From Oscillospiraceae bacterium (GTDB taxonomy: Bacteria; Bacillota; Clostridia; Oscillospirales; Oscillospiraceae), in contig JAISXU010000019.1 in NCBI GenBank assembly GCA_031270395.1, positions 1 to 41,475 on the forward strand: DNA of 41,475 nt, given 5' to 3'. The notes under the pieces are model-generated. The model was not told the DNA's origin, searched no databases, and saw only the letters and a program-made list of their open reading frames with translations. The position numbers and the translations under genes were made by a program. Every line of letters begins with the position of its first letter. The stretch's first letter is position 1. Positions 30,935 to 40,020 of this stretch are shown piece by piece.

Positions 30935-31157
30935 ATCCGCAACGCGGATATTCTACATTGCTGTCCCCATCGGCTCGCCGCTGCGCGGCAACCGCCGAGG
31001 GACGACACATTCTACCACTTGCCGCTTCGCGTCCGTGGTAGAATATCCGCAACGCGGATATTCTACATTGCTGTCCCCATCGGCTCGCCGCTGCGCGGCA
31101 ACCGCCGAGGGACGACACATTCTACCACTTACCGCTTCGCGTCCGTGGTAGAATATC
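30924..31157 (+). repeat. Tandem 110-bp structured repeat (two full copies plus 14-bp remnant)
   Basis: Copies 30924-31033 and 31034-31143 differ at one base (31021 versus 31131). A third start (CGTGGTAGAATATC, 31144-31157) follows. In each copy GTAGAATATCCGC and GCGGATATTCTAC form a perfect 13-bp stem around AAC. A second nested hairpin uses GTCCC/GGGAC, TCGGC/GCCGA and GCCGC/GCGGC. Terminal arms GTGGTAGAAT and ATTCTACCAC are also complementary, competing with the 13-bp stem. The pair sits between promoter and start codon of the LeuA-like operon. It may be a duplicated regulatory RNA or a MITE-like element. Confidence 0.85.
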
Positions 31158-31192
31158 GGACAATACTATAAACAGAATTCGGAGGTTAAATG

Positions 31193-32221
31193 ATGACGAA
31201 CACCACAGTTATTGACACGACGCTGCGCGAGCTGCGCGGCGTCACAGATCTGCCCATGAGCGCGGGCGACGTCGCGCGATACGCGGCGATTGCGCACGCG
31301 CTCGGAGACGCCATTATCGGAACGGCGCCGATATCCGACACGTCGGACGAGGAGCTTATAGCTGCTCTCGACGGGCTCGACATTTCCGTCGCGGCGCGCG
31401 CGGAGCTTCCGGGGACGGCCGAGCGGGCGCTTGGAGTCCTCAGAGGGCGCCCGGGCGCCGGCGTTGATATATTAGTTCCGGCCTCCGTTTTCCTTATGGA
31501 GTATAAGGCGGGCGTCAAGGCGGACGCTCTGGAAAAGGCCGTGTCAGAAAGCGTTAAGCTGTTTGCGGACGCCGGCGTACCGATCCGCGTGACGTTTGAG
31601 GATCGCGAGCGCGGCGAGGAGGATTTCATCGCGGCGGTGACAAAAACGGCGCTCGCCGCGGGCGCAGAAGTGACGGACGCGGATAACACGGTCTTCCGGT
31701 CGTCGGCCGGCGCGGTACGCGCCGCGCTGTCGCCCCTGCCGGCGGAGGGTCCGGCGCGCGCGGACAGTGCCGACAATCCGGAGTACCGCCTGTTTGAGTA
31801 CGTTATTACGAGCGGGAACACGATACAGCCGACGGCGTCGGTCACGCTCGGGCGGCGCACGGGTAAGACCGTGCGCACGCGCTACGGCGACGGGCCTATA
31901 GACGCGGCGTTCGGCGCAATAAACAAGGCTCTCGCAAAGGATTGCGGTATGCGTGTGCGCGAGCTCACCGACCGCCTCGAGCTCACGGACTTCCGTATAG
32001 TGTCCGACGGCAGCGGAGCGGACGCCATCGGCTCCGCCTCGGTGACGCTGCGCTACGACAGCCGCGCCGCGGACGGCGGCGCGGCGGAGAGCGGCAAAAT
32101 TGCGTCATACAGCGGCTTCGGGCGCGACGAGGACATAATAGCCGCAGCGCTGCGCGCGTACATAGACGCCGTAAACAAGATAGCCGCCGCGGGCGAGCTG
32201 GTATTCGGAGGGCGCGTATGA
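31193..32221 (+). CDS. Degenerate 2-isopropylmalate synthase-like protein
   Basis: A 342-residue LeuA/HMGL-like protein. The N-terminal half (about 5-180) follows the first strands of the HMGL-like TIM barrel: IDTTLRE (7-13), LVPASVFLMEYKAG, VRITFED-like VTFEDRERGEED and ADNTVF. The C-terminal part (200-342) is a good LeuA dimer/regulatory domain (SGNTIQPTASVTLGRRTGK, YGDGPIDAAFGAINKAL). The usual metal-ligand Asp of the TLRD motif is Glu13, and the H-x-H-N-D segment plus the last barrel strands are missing (342 versus about 500 residues). Ordinary condensing activity is therefore doubtful. GGAGG at 31181-31185 favours ATG 31193 over 31190. It overlaps the next gene by 4 bp. Confidence 0.7.
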   Translation: MTNTTVIDTTLRELRGVTDLPMSAGDVARYAAIAHALGDAIIGTAPISDTSDEELIAALDGLDISVAARAELPGTAERALGVLRGRPGAGVDILVPASVFLMEYKAGVKADALEKAVSESVKLFADAGVPIRVTFEDRERGEEDFIAAVTKTALAAGAEVTDADNTVFRSSAGAVRAALSPLPAEGPARADSADNPEYRLFEYVITSGNTIQPTASVTLGRRTGKTVRTRYGDGPIDAAFGAINKALAKDCGMRVRELTDRLELTDFRIVSDGSGADAIGSASVTLRYDSRAADGGAAESGKIASYSGFGRDEDIIAAALRAYIDAVNKIAAAGELVFGGRV

Positions 32222-34497
32222 AGCTGACGTATACGCCCACCGAGCTGGAGGCGGCGCGCGTGACGGCCGACGTCCGCTCGCGCGGCGCAATAGCGCGGGC
32301 GAGCGAGGCCGTCACGCGCGCGGAGCGGGACGGCGCCCCGTGCGTCGTGCTGGACTGCGACGTTATCACGCTGTCCGACGAGACGTATCTGCGCAATATC
32401 ATCGACAAGCTGCTCGTGGAGGCGAACGCGCGCCGCGTCACGCTGCTGATAGAGACGCGCGGCCGCTACGCCGACGTCTCCGCGCTCGGCGATCTGCTCG
32501 ACATGTACGCGAGCGACAATCTCGCGGCGCTTTGGGACATGAACGCGACGTATGAAGCGGAGCAGTCCGCGGACGCCGCCATACGCGAGCTGGGGGGGTA
32601 CGTCCGGCACGCGCGCATACGGAGCGCGGGGAGTCTTCCGATAGATGAATTTCTGTCGGCGCTGCGCTCCATAGACTATAAGGCGGTCGTCGAGTGCTCC
32701 CGGGAGGACTATCAGGCCCTGCTGCCGCTCATATCCTCCGGGCGCGGGGGCGGCGCGTTCAAGTCTCTCGACGAGGCGGCCGCGGGCGGCCCGTTCGCGA
32801 GCAAAACGGGTGCCGGGACGCATCTTTGGGAAAAGGAAACGCTCATCGACGCGACGTTTTCGCGTATGCTCGACCGCGTCGTCGAGGCGCACCCCGAGCA
32901 GTACGCGTTCCGCTATCCCACGCTCGACTATACGCGCACCTACAGCCAGTTCCGCGACGACGTCGATACGTTCGCGCGCGCGCTGATAGCCCTCGGCGTG
33001 CGTCCCGGCGCGAAGGTCGCGATATGGGCCACAAACGTGCCGCAGTGGTATATCACGTTTTGGGCGTCGGTGAAAATCGGCGCCGTGCTCGTCACCGTAA
33101 ACACGGCGTACAAGATACGCGAGGCCGAATATCTGCTGCGTCAGGCGGACGTACATACGCTCGTCATGATAGACGGCTACAGGGATTCCGACTACGCCGG
33201 CATAATCGCCTCGCTCTGCCCCGAGCTAGACTACTCCGACCCGCGCAAGCCGCTCCATTGCAGCCGGCTGCCCTTTTTGCGCCATGTGATAAACGCGTCC
33301 TCCCGGCGCCCCGGATGCCTGACGTGGGCCGACGCTCTGTCGCTGGCATCGCGCGTACCCGCGGACGTGGTACTCAGGCGCGAAGCGGCGATAGACCCGG
33401 ACGACGTGTGCAACATGCAGTACACCTCCGGCACGACGGGCTACCCAAAGGGCGTCATGCTGACGCACCGCAACATAGTAAACAACGGGAAGTGCATAGG
33501 CGACAGGATGGATCTTTCTACCGCCGACCGCATGATGATACACGTGCCGATGTTCCACTGCTTCGGCATGGTGCTGGCGATGACGGCGTCGATGACGCAC
33601 GGCGTCACCATGTCGCCGCTGCCGTACTTCTCGCCGAAATCCGCGCTGCGCTGTATACGGTACGAGCGCATAACGGCTTTCCACGGCGTACCCACGATGT
33701 TCATAGCGATGCTGGAGCACCCGGACTTCGATCCGGCGGATTTCAAATACATGCGCACGGGCATCATGGCCGGCAGCCCGTGCCCGATCCCCGTCATGCG
33801 CGAGGTCGTCGAGAAGATGAATATGTCGGAGATAACGATAGTGTACGGACAGACGGAATCCAGCCCCGGCTGTACTCAGACCTCGACGCACGACGCGGAG
33901 GAGCTGCGCGTATCTACTGTAGGCTACGCGTTCCCCGGCGTCGAATGTAAAATCGTGGAACCCGAATCATACGACGATCTGCCCGACGAGTCCGACGGCG
34001 AGTTTGTCGCCCGCGGCTACAACATCATGAAGGGCTACTATAAAATGCCGAGCGCCACGGCGTCCGCTATCGACGGCGGCGGCTGGCTGCACACGGGCGA
34101 CGTCGCGCGGAGGACTTCGGAGGGTTATTATAAAATAACCGGGCGTCTGAAGGACATGATAATACGCGGCGGCGAGAATATCTATCCAAAGGAGATAGAG
34201 GAATTCATCTACACCCACCCCAAGGTGCGCGACGTGCAGGTGATAGGCGTGCCGTCCGAGCAGTACGGCGAGGAGATCATGGCCGTCGTCGTAGTCAAGG
34301 AGGGCGAGAGCATGACGCCGGACGAGGTGAAGGACTACGTCCGCGAGAATATGGCGAAGCACAAGGTGCCGAGCTACGTGGATTTTGCCGACGACTTCCC
34401 GATGAACGCCGCCGGCAAGATCCTCAAATATAAGATGCGCGAGGACGCCGTCGAAAAGCTGGGGCTGCAAAAGGCGGCGAGCGTGGAGACGGCATAG
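32218..34497 (+). CDS. Fusion of a xylose-isomerase-like half barrel with an acyl-CoA synthetase
   Basis: A 759-residue fusion. Residues 1-175 resemble the C-terminal half of the AP-endonuclease/sugar-phosphate-isomerase TIM barrel: LLIET (E79), WDMN (D107), RHARIR (H131) and AVVEC (E159) match the order and spacing of its E-D-H-E metal site. Residues 205-755 are a complete class I adenylate-forming enzyme: A3 loop YTSGTTGYPKGVMLTHRN (402 on), A5 YGQTES, A8 GRLKDMIIRGGENIYPKEIE (642 on), and A10 NAAGKILKYKM (730 on) with the catalytic Lys. It should activate a carboxylic acid to its acyl-AMP and CoA thioester; the acid is unknown. The ATGA overlap ties it to the LeuA-like gene. Confidence 0.85.
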   Translation: MKLTYTPTELEAARVTADVRSRGAIARASEAVTRAERDGAPCVVLDCDVITLSDETYLRNIIDKLLVEANARRVTLLIETRGRYADVSALGDLLDMYASDNLAALWDMNATYEAEQSADAAIRELGGYVRHARIRSAGSLPIDEFLSALRSIDYKAVVECSREDYQALLPLISSGRGGGAFKSLDEAAAGGPFASKTGAGTHLWEKETLIDATFSRMLDRVVEAHPEQYAFRYPTLDYTRTYSQFRDDVDTFARALIALGVRPGAKVAIWATNVPQWYITFWASVKIGAVLVTVNTAYKIREAEYLLRQADVHTLVMIDGYRDSDYAGIIASLCPELDYSDPRKPLHCSRLPFLRHVINASSRRPGCLTWADALSLASRVPADVVLRREAAIDPDDVCNMQYTSGTTGYPKGVMLTHRNIVNNGKCIGDRMDLSTADRMMIHVPMFHCFGMVLAMTASMTHGVTMSPLPYFSPKSALRCIRYERITAFHGVPTMFIAMLEHPDFDPADFKYMRTGIMAGSPCPIPVMREVVEKMNMSEITIVYGQTESSPGCTQTSTHDAEELRVSTVGYAFPGVECKIVEPESYDDLPDESDGEFVARGYNIMKGYYKMPSATASAIDGGGWLHTGDVARRTSEGYYKITGRLKDMIIRGGENIYPKEIEEFIYTHPKVRDVQVIGVPSEQYGEEIMAVVVVKEGESMTPDEVKDYVRENMAKHKVPSYVDFADDFPMNAAGKILKYKMREDAVEKLGLQKAASVETA

Positions 34498-34563
34498 CAC
34501 AGCCGGCCCAAGACCCGGCGGCCCTTGCCGCGCCCTCTGTCTGTGCGGGGGCGTAGGCGATTA

Positions 34564-34592
34564 TTGACGTCTCGGAGATTGTGTGGTAACAT
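34564..34592 (+). promoter_or_regulatory. Sigma-A promoter of the rodA-like gene
   Basis: TTGACG (34564-34569), 17-bp spacer, TAACAT (34587-34592) with an upstream TG. The remaining spacer (34498-34741) has a small CATATC/GATATG stem (34591-34609) and no supported gene. Confidence 0.6.
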
Positions 34593-34741
34593 ATCCGAAA
34601 GCGATATGCTGCGCGCCGCGTCTGTGATGGGCTGCGGTTACTGTCGTGAGATCGTAAGGGGGAGGGTATGGAATACGGCGGCGCCTCCGTTTTGCGCGGG
34701 TAGAACGGCGGGCGGAACGGGCGTATTCCCTGAGTAAGGGC

Positions 34742-35869
34742 GTGAGAAAGCTTTTCGAGACGGTATACCGCTATATTCGCGAGTCGGATATATTTTTGCT
34801 GGCGCTGTGCGTGATAAGCGCGGTCTACGGTATAGTGCTGATCTCAAGCGTGGAACGCAGCGCCGTCACCGTTCAGATAATAGCCCTTGTCATGGGCGTC
34901 GCGGTATATATTCTGCTGTCGCTGATCGATATAGACATAATCGCCGATAAGTCAAAGCTGCTGGTGATACTGAGCGCGGTACTCATCTGTACGCTCTTTA
35001 TCTGGGGCGAGGCGGGGGACACGGGCAACAAGGCGTGGCTGCGTTTCGGAGGGATCGGCATACAACCGGCGGAGGTGGCGAAAATCCCCTTTGCCGTCGT
35101 CGTCGCGCACATGGTAACCGAGTATAAGGCAAGGCGAACTCTAAATTCGCCGCTCGCCGTGCTGCAAATATTGGCGGTATTCGGTCTGTATTTTGGGCTG
35201 ATACTCGCGTCGTCCGCCGATCTCGGGTCGTCGCTCGTATATGTGTTCATTCTGCTGTGCGTCATGTTTGCGGGCGGCGTCAGACTGCGCTGGTTCCTGC
35301 TGGGCGCGGTCGCCCTCGCGGCGTCCGGGCCATTCATCTGGAACAACCTATTGAGCGAGCGGCAGCGCGCGAGGATACTCGCCCCGTACGACCCGAGCAT
35401 AGACCCGACAGGTCTCAACGTCGCGTGGCAGGCAAGTCAGAGCAGGCTCGCCATAGCCTCCGGCGGGTTTTCCGGGCAGGGACTCTACAACGGCAGGCTG
35501 ACCCAAGCGGGCACGATACCCCACCAGCAGACGGATTTCATATTCTCCGCGGCGGGCGAGGAATTGGGCTTTGCCGGGTGTTTTATTATAATTGCGCTGT
35601 TGACCGCCATCATAGTCAGGTGCGCTTACGTCGGCGTCAAATCAAACAATACGCTCGGGCTGCTCGTGTGCGTGGGGCTTGCGTCCATGCTCATCTTCCA
35701 GACACTGGAGAATATCGGCATGTGTCTCGGACTCGCGCCCGTCGTGGGACTGACGTTGCCGTTTTTCAGCTCCGGCGGATCGTCGATAATAACGGCGTTT
35801 GCGGCTATGGGGATCGTATCGGGTATAAAAATGCGTCCTAAGCCGGCCAGATTCAGGACGGCGCAGTAA
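34742..35869 (+). CDS. rodA: RodA/FtsW family SEDS peptidoglycan polymerase
   Basis: A 375-residue SEDS glycosyltransferase with about ten helices. Diagnostic segments are GIGIQPAEVAKIPFAV, the DLGSSLVYVFILL helix with the catalytic-region Asp, QSRLAIASGGFSGQGL, DFIFSAAGEELGF and the C-terminal LPFFSSGGSS. SEDS proteins polymerise lipid II into glycan strands, paired with a class B PBP. A RodA elongation role is more likely than FtsW because of the PHQQTDFIFS context, but FtsW or SpoVE cannot be excluded, and no PBP gene is adjacent. It starts at GTG 34742 after a weak TAAGG site. Confidence 0.85.
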   Translation: MRKLFETVYRYIRESDIFLLALCVISAVYGIVLISSVERSAVTVQIIALVMGVAVYILLSLIDIDIIADKSKLLVILSAVLICTLFIWGEAGDTGNKAWLRFGGIGIQPAEVAKIPFAVVVAHMVTEYKARRTLNSPLAVLQILAVFGLYFGLILASSADLGSSLVYVFILLCVMFAGGVRLRWFLLGAVALAASGPFIWNNLLSERQRARILAPYDPSIDPTGLNVAWQASQSRLAIASGGFSGQGLYNGRLTQAGTIPHQQTDFIFSAAGEELGFAGCFIIIALLTAIIVRCAYVGVKSNNTLGLLVCVGLASMLIFQTLENIGMCLGLAPVVGLTLPFFSSGGSSIITAFAAMGIVSGIKMRPKPARFRTAQ

Positions 35870-35933
35870 TTCGTTCACAACGGCCCGCGCCGTTACAAGC
35901 GGGTGCCGTGGAAAAAAGAGGGGAGCTTACGCC

Positions 35934-36941
35934 GTGATCAGAGAGCTTCGCGAGGACGTTGAGCGATCAGTTCTGTCGCCGTCGGCGACTCTGGCGGCGC
36001 GGTCGCGCGGCAGAGTGCGCCCCGAGGCGGAATGTGAGGTGCGGACATGCTTTCAGCGCGATATCGACAGAATAATACATAGCAAGGCGTTTCGCCGTCT
36101 CATGCACAAGACTCAGGTGTTTCTGCAGCCGGAGGGAGACCACTACCGCACGCGCCTTACGCACACGCTGGAGGTTGCGCGCGTGGCCCGCGCCATAACG
36201 CGCGCGCTCGGCTTGAATGAAGACCTCGCGGAAGCGATAGCGCTCGGGCACGACCTCGGACACACCCCGTTCGGACACGCGGGAGAGCGCGCTCTCAACA
36301 CTCTCATGGCGTCCGACGGGGGCTTCCGGCACAATGAGCAGAGTCTGCGCGTCGTGGATATTATCGAGAAGGACGGACGCGGGCTGAATCTTACCGCCGA
36401 GACCCGCGACGGGATAGAGCGGCATACCGGCGGCGCGCCGGCTTCGACTCCCGAGGGACGCGCCGTGCATCTGGCCGACAGGATAGCGTATGTGAACCAC
36501 GATACCGACGACGCCATACGCGCCGGTATTCTGTCTGAGACCGATATACCCGGCGAGATAAGGTGCGCGTTGGGAGATAATTACAGTAAACGCATAGATA
36601 CCGTAATAAAAGACATAATAGAGGAGAGCGCGGAACGCGGGGATATAGTCATGAGTCCGAGGATCAGCTTCGTTTTCGACAGCTTCCGCAGCTTCATGTT
36701 CAGCCGCGTATACAGCGATCCGAGGGCGAAGGGGGAGGAGCGCAAGGTATTCGGACTCCTCGAGGGTCTGTTCCGCCACTTCGCGTCGCGGCCGGACGAG
36801 CTGCCGGACGAATACTGTGAGACGGCGCGCGCCGACTCCCCCCGCAGAGCGGCGTGCGACTACGTTTCAGGGATGACGGACAAATACGCCATATATCTTT
36901 ACGGGGAACTGTTTATTCCGGAGGCGTGGCAGATGAGATAG
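35934..36941 (+). CDS. dgt: Deoxyguanosinetriphosphate triphosphohydrolase-like protein
   Basis: A 335-residue HD-domain protein of the dGTPase family. Metal-binding residues are H77 (THTLEVARV), H106-D107 (GHDLGHTPFGHAGE) and the Asp of HLADRIAYVNHD. RTRLTHTLEVARVARAI is the family signature. It hydrolyses dNTPs to nucleoside and triphosphate, affecting dNTP pools. The length matches the short dGTPase-like group common in Gram-positives. The dgt-dnaG-rpoD order is a familiar arrangement in clostridia. GAGGGGAG lies before the GTG start at 35934. Confidence 0.92.
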   Translation: MIRELREDVERSVLSPSATLAARSRGRVRPEAECEVRTCFQRDIDRIIHSKAFRRLMHKTQVFLQPEGDHYRTRLTHTLEVARVARAITRALGLNEDLAEAIALGHDLGHTPFGHAGERALNTLMASDGGFRHNEQSLRVVDIIEKDGRGLNLTAETRDGIERHTGGAPASTPEGRAVHLADRIAYVNHDTDDAIRAGILSETDIPGEIRCALGDNYSKRIDTVIKDIIEESAERGDIVMSPRISFVFDSFRSFMFSRVYSDPRAKGEERKVFGLLEGLFRHFASRPDELPDEYCETARADSPRRAACDYVSGMTDKYAIYLYGELFIPEAWQMR

Positions 36942-36951
36942 GCTCGTGTCC

Positions 36952-36969
36952 GTAATGGACGGCCATTAC
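36952..36969 (+). other. Hairpin between dgt and dnaG
   Basis: GTAATGG (36952-36958), loop ACGG, CCATTAC (36963-36969). A perfect 7-bp stem without a U tract, 42 bp before the dnaG start; possibly a processing or attenuation site. Confidence 0.4.
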
Positions 36970-37010
36970 AGATAGGAGCTGCAGACGGGTTACTTGGAAA
37001 AGGGTGCGGT

Positions 37011-38771
37011 ATGACGATTCCCGAGGGCTTTTTGGATGAGCTCACTCAAAAAACCGATCTGGCGGAGCTGATAGGCGGGTATGTGAAGCTGTCAAAACGC
37101 GGCGGCGGCGATATGTTCGGTCTGTGCCCGTTTCACAGCGAAAAGACGCCGTCGTTCTCGGTGAACATTGACAAGCAGATGTATTACTGCTTCGGCTGCG
37201 GCAAGGGCGGGGGCGCGATCAATTTCGTGATGGAGATCGAAAACCTCACGTTTCCCGACGCCGTGGAGTTTTTGGCGCGGCGCGCCGGACTGGCGGTGCC
37301 CTCCGGCGGCGGCGGGAATACGGCGCGCACAAGCAGACGCCGCCTGCTTGACCTCAACCGCGACGCCGCGCGCTTTTACCACGGAGTTCTGTTCTCTCCG
37401 GACGGCGAGAACGCCGCGCGGTATATCGGGGAGCGCCGGATATCAAAGCGGATGGTCACGCGCTTTGGGCTGGGCGCGGCGCCCGATTCGTGGAACGCTC
37501 TCGGCGACGCGATGCAGTCGCTCGGCTATAAGACGGAGGAGCTGCTGGACGCCGGCCTTGTCAGAGAAAACAGGAAGACCGGCGGCTGCTACGACACGTT
37601 CAGGAACAGATTGGTATTTCCCGTCATAGACGTGCGCGGCGCCGTGATAGGCTTTTCCGGGAGGATACTCGGCGGCGGAGAGCCCAAGTATCTCAACTCG
37701 CCCGACACTCAGGTATTCAGCAAGAGCAGAAACCTCTTTGCGTTGAATATCGCAAAAAAATCCAAGGCAGGTATGCTTATCCTGACGGAGGGGAATATAG
37801 ATGTAATAGCGCTTCATCAGGCGGGCTTTGATTGCGCGGTGGCGTCGCTGGGGACTGCGCTGTCGGATACGCAGGTTCGGCTCATGGCGCGGTACGCCGA
37901 CAAGCTGGTGATAGCGTTCGACTCGGACGGCGCGGGGGAAAAGGCCGCCGCCCGCGCAATACGCCTGACTGAAAAAACGGGCATGGGCGTGCGGCTGCTG
38001 CGGCTGCGGGACGCGAAGGATCCGGACGAATACATAAATAAATTCGGCGCCGATGCCTTCCGTCTGCTCGTTGAGCGCAGCGAAAACCATATAACGTACA
38101 GGCTCGGGGACATAAAGAGAAAGTACAATATAAAGACTGAGGACGGCCGGATCGGGTATCTGTCGGAGGCGACGCGGCTTCTCGCGGATATACGGAGCCG
38201 ACCGGAGCGCGAGGTATATGGCGCGCGGCTGGCCGAGGAGACAGGCGTTTCGAGCGCAGCCGTCGCAAGTGAGATCGCCGGTCTGTTGAAGCGCAACGAG
38301 TGGAAGCAGAAGCGGCGCATGGAACGGAGCGTGACACAACCGGCCGCGTCGGCGCAGCCGGCCGACCGCGCGATCCGATATGAAAACGAGTATTCCGCGA
38401 TAGCCGAGGAGGGAGTAATCCGATGTATACTGCTCGACCCGCCGCTGCTCGACGAGGCGCGGGAAGCGGGCTTCAACGAGAGTGAGTTTTCATCGCCCTT
38501 TCTGGCTAAGGCGTACGGTATTCTGAGGGAGAGAAACGAGACGGAAAAGGAGATATCGCCGGCCGCTCTGTTCGCGGCGCTGGAACCGGCCGAGGCGGGG
38601 CGCGTATCGGCGATTCTGCAAAAACCGGAGTCGATACCTAACGGACGGCAGGCTCTGCGGGACTACATAGAAAAAATCCGGACGGAGCGGCTTAAAATGA
38701 AGGCGAAAGCGGAAACGGATATTTTGGCGGTATACAGCAAATATAAAGAAACAAAAGGGTTGGGAGGATGA
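37011..38771 (+). CDS. dnaG: DNA primase DnaG
   Basis: A 586-residue bacterial primase. The N-terminal CHC2 zinc ribbon has C39-P-F-H42 and C60-F-G-C63 ([11 protein letters not shown]). The catalytic core contains [19 protein letters not shown] and the TOPRIM segment [17 protein letters not shown], with the acidic DSDGAG at about residues 303-308. The C-terminal helical domain would contact the DnaB helicase. It makes RNA primers for the lagging strand. It overlaps rpoD by the ATGA at 38768, forming the classic macromolecular-synthesis pair. GGGTG precedes the ATG. Confidence 0.97.
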   Translation: MTIPEGFLDELTQKTDLAELIGGYVKLSKRGGGDMFGLCPFHSEKTPSFSVNIDKQMYYCFGCGKGGGAINFVMEIENLTFPDAVEFLARRAGLAVPSGGGGNTARTSRRRLLDLNRDAARFYHGVLFSPDGENAARYIGERRISKRMVTRFGLGAAPDSWNALGDAMQSLGYKTEELLDAGLVRENRKTGGCYDTFRNRLVFPVIDVRGAVIGFSGRILGGGEPKYLNSPDTQVFSKSRNLFALNIAKKSKAGMLILTEGNIDVIALHQAGFDCAVASLGTALSDTQVRLMARYADKLVIAFDSDGAGEKAAARAIRLTEKTGMGVRLLRLRDAKDPDEYINKFGADAFRLLVERSENHITYRLGDIKRKYNIKTEDGRIGYLSEATRLLADIRSRPEREVYGARLAEETGVSSAAVASEIAGLLKRNEWKQKRRMERSVTQPAASAQPADRAIRYENEYSAIAEEGVIRCILLDPPLLDEAREAGFNESEFSSPFLAKAYGILRERNETEKEISPAALFAALEPAEAGRVSAILQKPESIPNGRQALRDYIEKIRTERLKMKAKAETDILAVYSKYKETKGLGG

Positions 38772-38773
38772 GC

Positions 38774-39949
38774 ATGGACTTTTCAAAGGAAGCGGAGATC
38801 ATATCCGGAGACGACGAGATCGATAAAATTGACGACGCCTTTAACGACGAGCGCCTCCGCGCGCTCGTTGAGGAGGGCAAGAAGCGCGGAAGTCTCAGCG
38901 CTAAGGAACTGCTTGACGTCCTGGAGGATATGAACCTCGAGCAGGAGCAGGTGGATAGGTTTTACGATCTGCTGGAAAACCTGAGCATCGACACGCTGGA
39001 TTCGGATGAACTGGAGCTCGTCCACGCGGAGGACACGCCTGCCGAGGCCGAGGAGCTTCAGGCAATAGCGGCCGTCCCGGAGGATGAGCTCGTGGAGCCG
39101 GAGGTGCTTGCCGAGACTCTGAACGTGGACGACCCCGTGCGTATGTACCTCAAGGAGATAGGCAAGGTGAATCTGCTCACCGCCGAGGATGAGGTCGAGC
39201 TTGCGGCTCTCATGGCGGCGGGAGATAAGGACGCTCGCAGACGTATGGCGGAGGCCAATCTGCGGCTTGTAGTCAGCATTGCAAAACGGTATGTCGGGCG
39301 CGGAATGCAGTTTTTGGATTTGATCCAGGAGGGCAATCTCGGCCTTATAAAGGCCGTCGAGAAGTTCGACTACACGAAGGGCTACAAGTTTTCGACTTAC
39401 GCCACGTGGTGGATACGTCAGGCGATAACGCGCGCGATAGCGGATCAGGCGCGCACGATACGCATCCCGGTACACATGGTCGAAACTATAAATAAAGTCA
39501 TGCGCGTGTCGCGCCAGCTGCTTCAGGAGCTGGGACACGATCCGACGCCGGAGGAGATATCGGAGGAGATGGCGCTGCCGGTAGATAAGGTACGCGAGAT
39601 ATTGAAAATAGCTCAGGAGCCCGTATCGCTTGAGACGCCCATCGGCGAGGAGGAGGACAGCCATCTGGGTGATTTCATACCGGACGAGGACGCGTCCGAA
39701 CCGGCGGAGGCCGCGTCCTTTACCCTGCTGCGCGAACAGCTTGCCGAGGTATTAAAGACGCTGACGCCCCGCGAGGAAAAGGTGCTCAGACTGCGGTTTG
39801 GTATCGAGGACGGGCGCTCGCGCACGCTCGAGGAGGTCGGGCGCGAGTTCAAGGTAACGCGCGAACGCATACGTCAGATAGAGGCGAAAGCGCTGCGAAA
39901 GCTGCGGCACCCGAGCCGCAGTAAAAAACTAAAGGATTTTTTGACATAG
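38774..39949 (+). CDS. rpoD: Primary sigma factor RpoD/SigA
   Basis: A 391-residue group 1 sigma-70. A short acidic N-terminal region leads into region 1.2 ([17 protein letters not shown]), region 2 ([18 protein letters not shown], then [18 protein letters not shown], the -10 recognition helix), region 3, and region 4 ([20 protein letters not shown], the -35 helix-turn-helix). It directs RNA polymerase to the TTGACA/TATAAT promoters seen throughout the window. The start at 38774 is preferred because GGGAGG ends 6 nt upstream; an ATG at 38768 overlaps the dnaG stop. Confidence 0.97.
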   Translation: MDFSKEAEIISGDDEIDKIDDAFNDERLRALVEEGKKRGSLSAKELLDVLEDMNLEQEQVDRFYDLLENLSIDTLDSDELELVHAEDTPAEAEELQAIAAVPEDELVEPEVLAETLNVDDPVRMYLKEIGKVNLLTAEDEVELAALMAAGDKDARRRMAEANLRLVVSIAKRYVGRGMQFLDLIQEGNLGLIKAVEKFDYTKGYKFSTYATWWIRQAITRAIADQARTIRIPVHMVETINKVMRVSRQLLQELGHDPTPEEISEEMALPVDKVREILKIAQEPVSLETPIGEEEDSHLGDFIPDEDASEPAEAASFTLLREQLAEVLKTLTPREEKVLRLRFGIEDGRSRTLEEVGREFKVTRERIRQIEAKALRKLRHPSRSKKLKDFLT

Positions 39950-39957
39950 TTGACACA

Positions 39958-39976
39958 GAGCCGTTTGTCACGGCTC
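39958..39976. terminator. Hairpin after rpoD
   Basis: GAGCCGT (39958-39964), loop TTGTC, ACGGCTC (39970-39976), just after the rpoD stop. No U tract follows on plus. On minus it shares AGCCGTGACAAACG with the hairpin at 1172-1200. Confidence 0.5.
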
Positions 39977-40020
39977 CGCCGCAGGCGAAGGGCCGGAAGA
40001 AAGAGGGCGGGTGATGTACA

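Noticed and set aside
30924-31157. 110-bp tandem repeat as a CRISPR array
   Set aside because: There are no unique spacers between copies, the unit is too long, and no cas gene is present.
34525-34737. 70-codon open frame on the plus strand
   Set aside because: It spans the rodA promoter, has no ribosome-binding site, and its translation is low-complexity.
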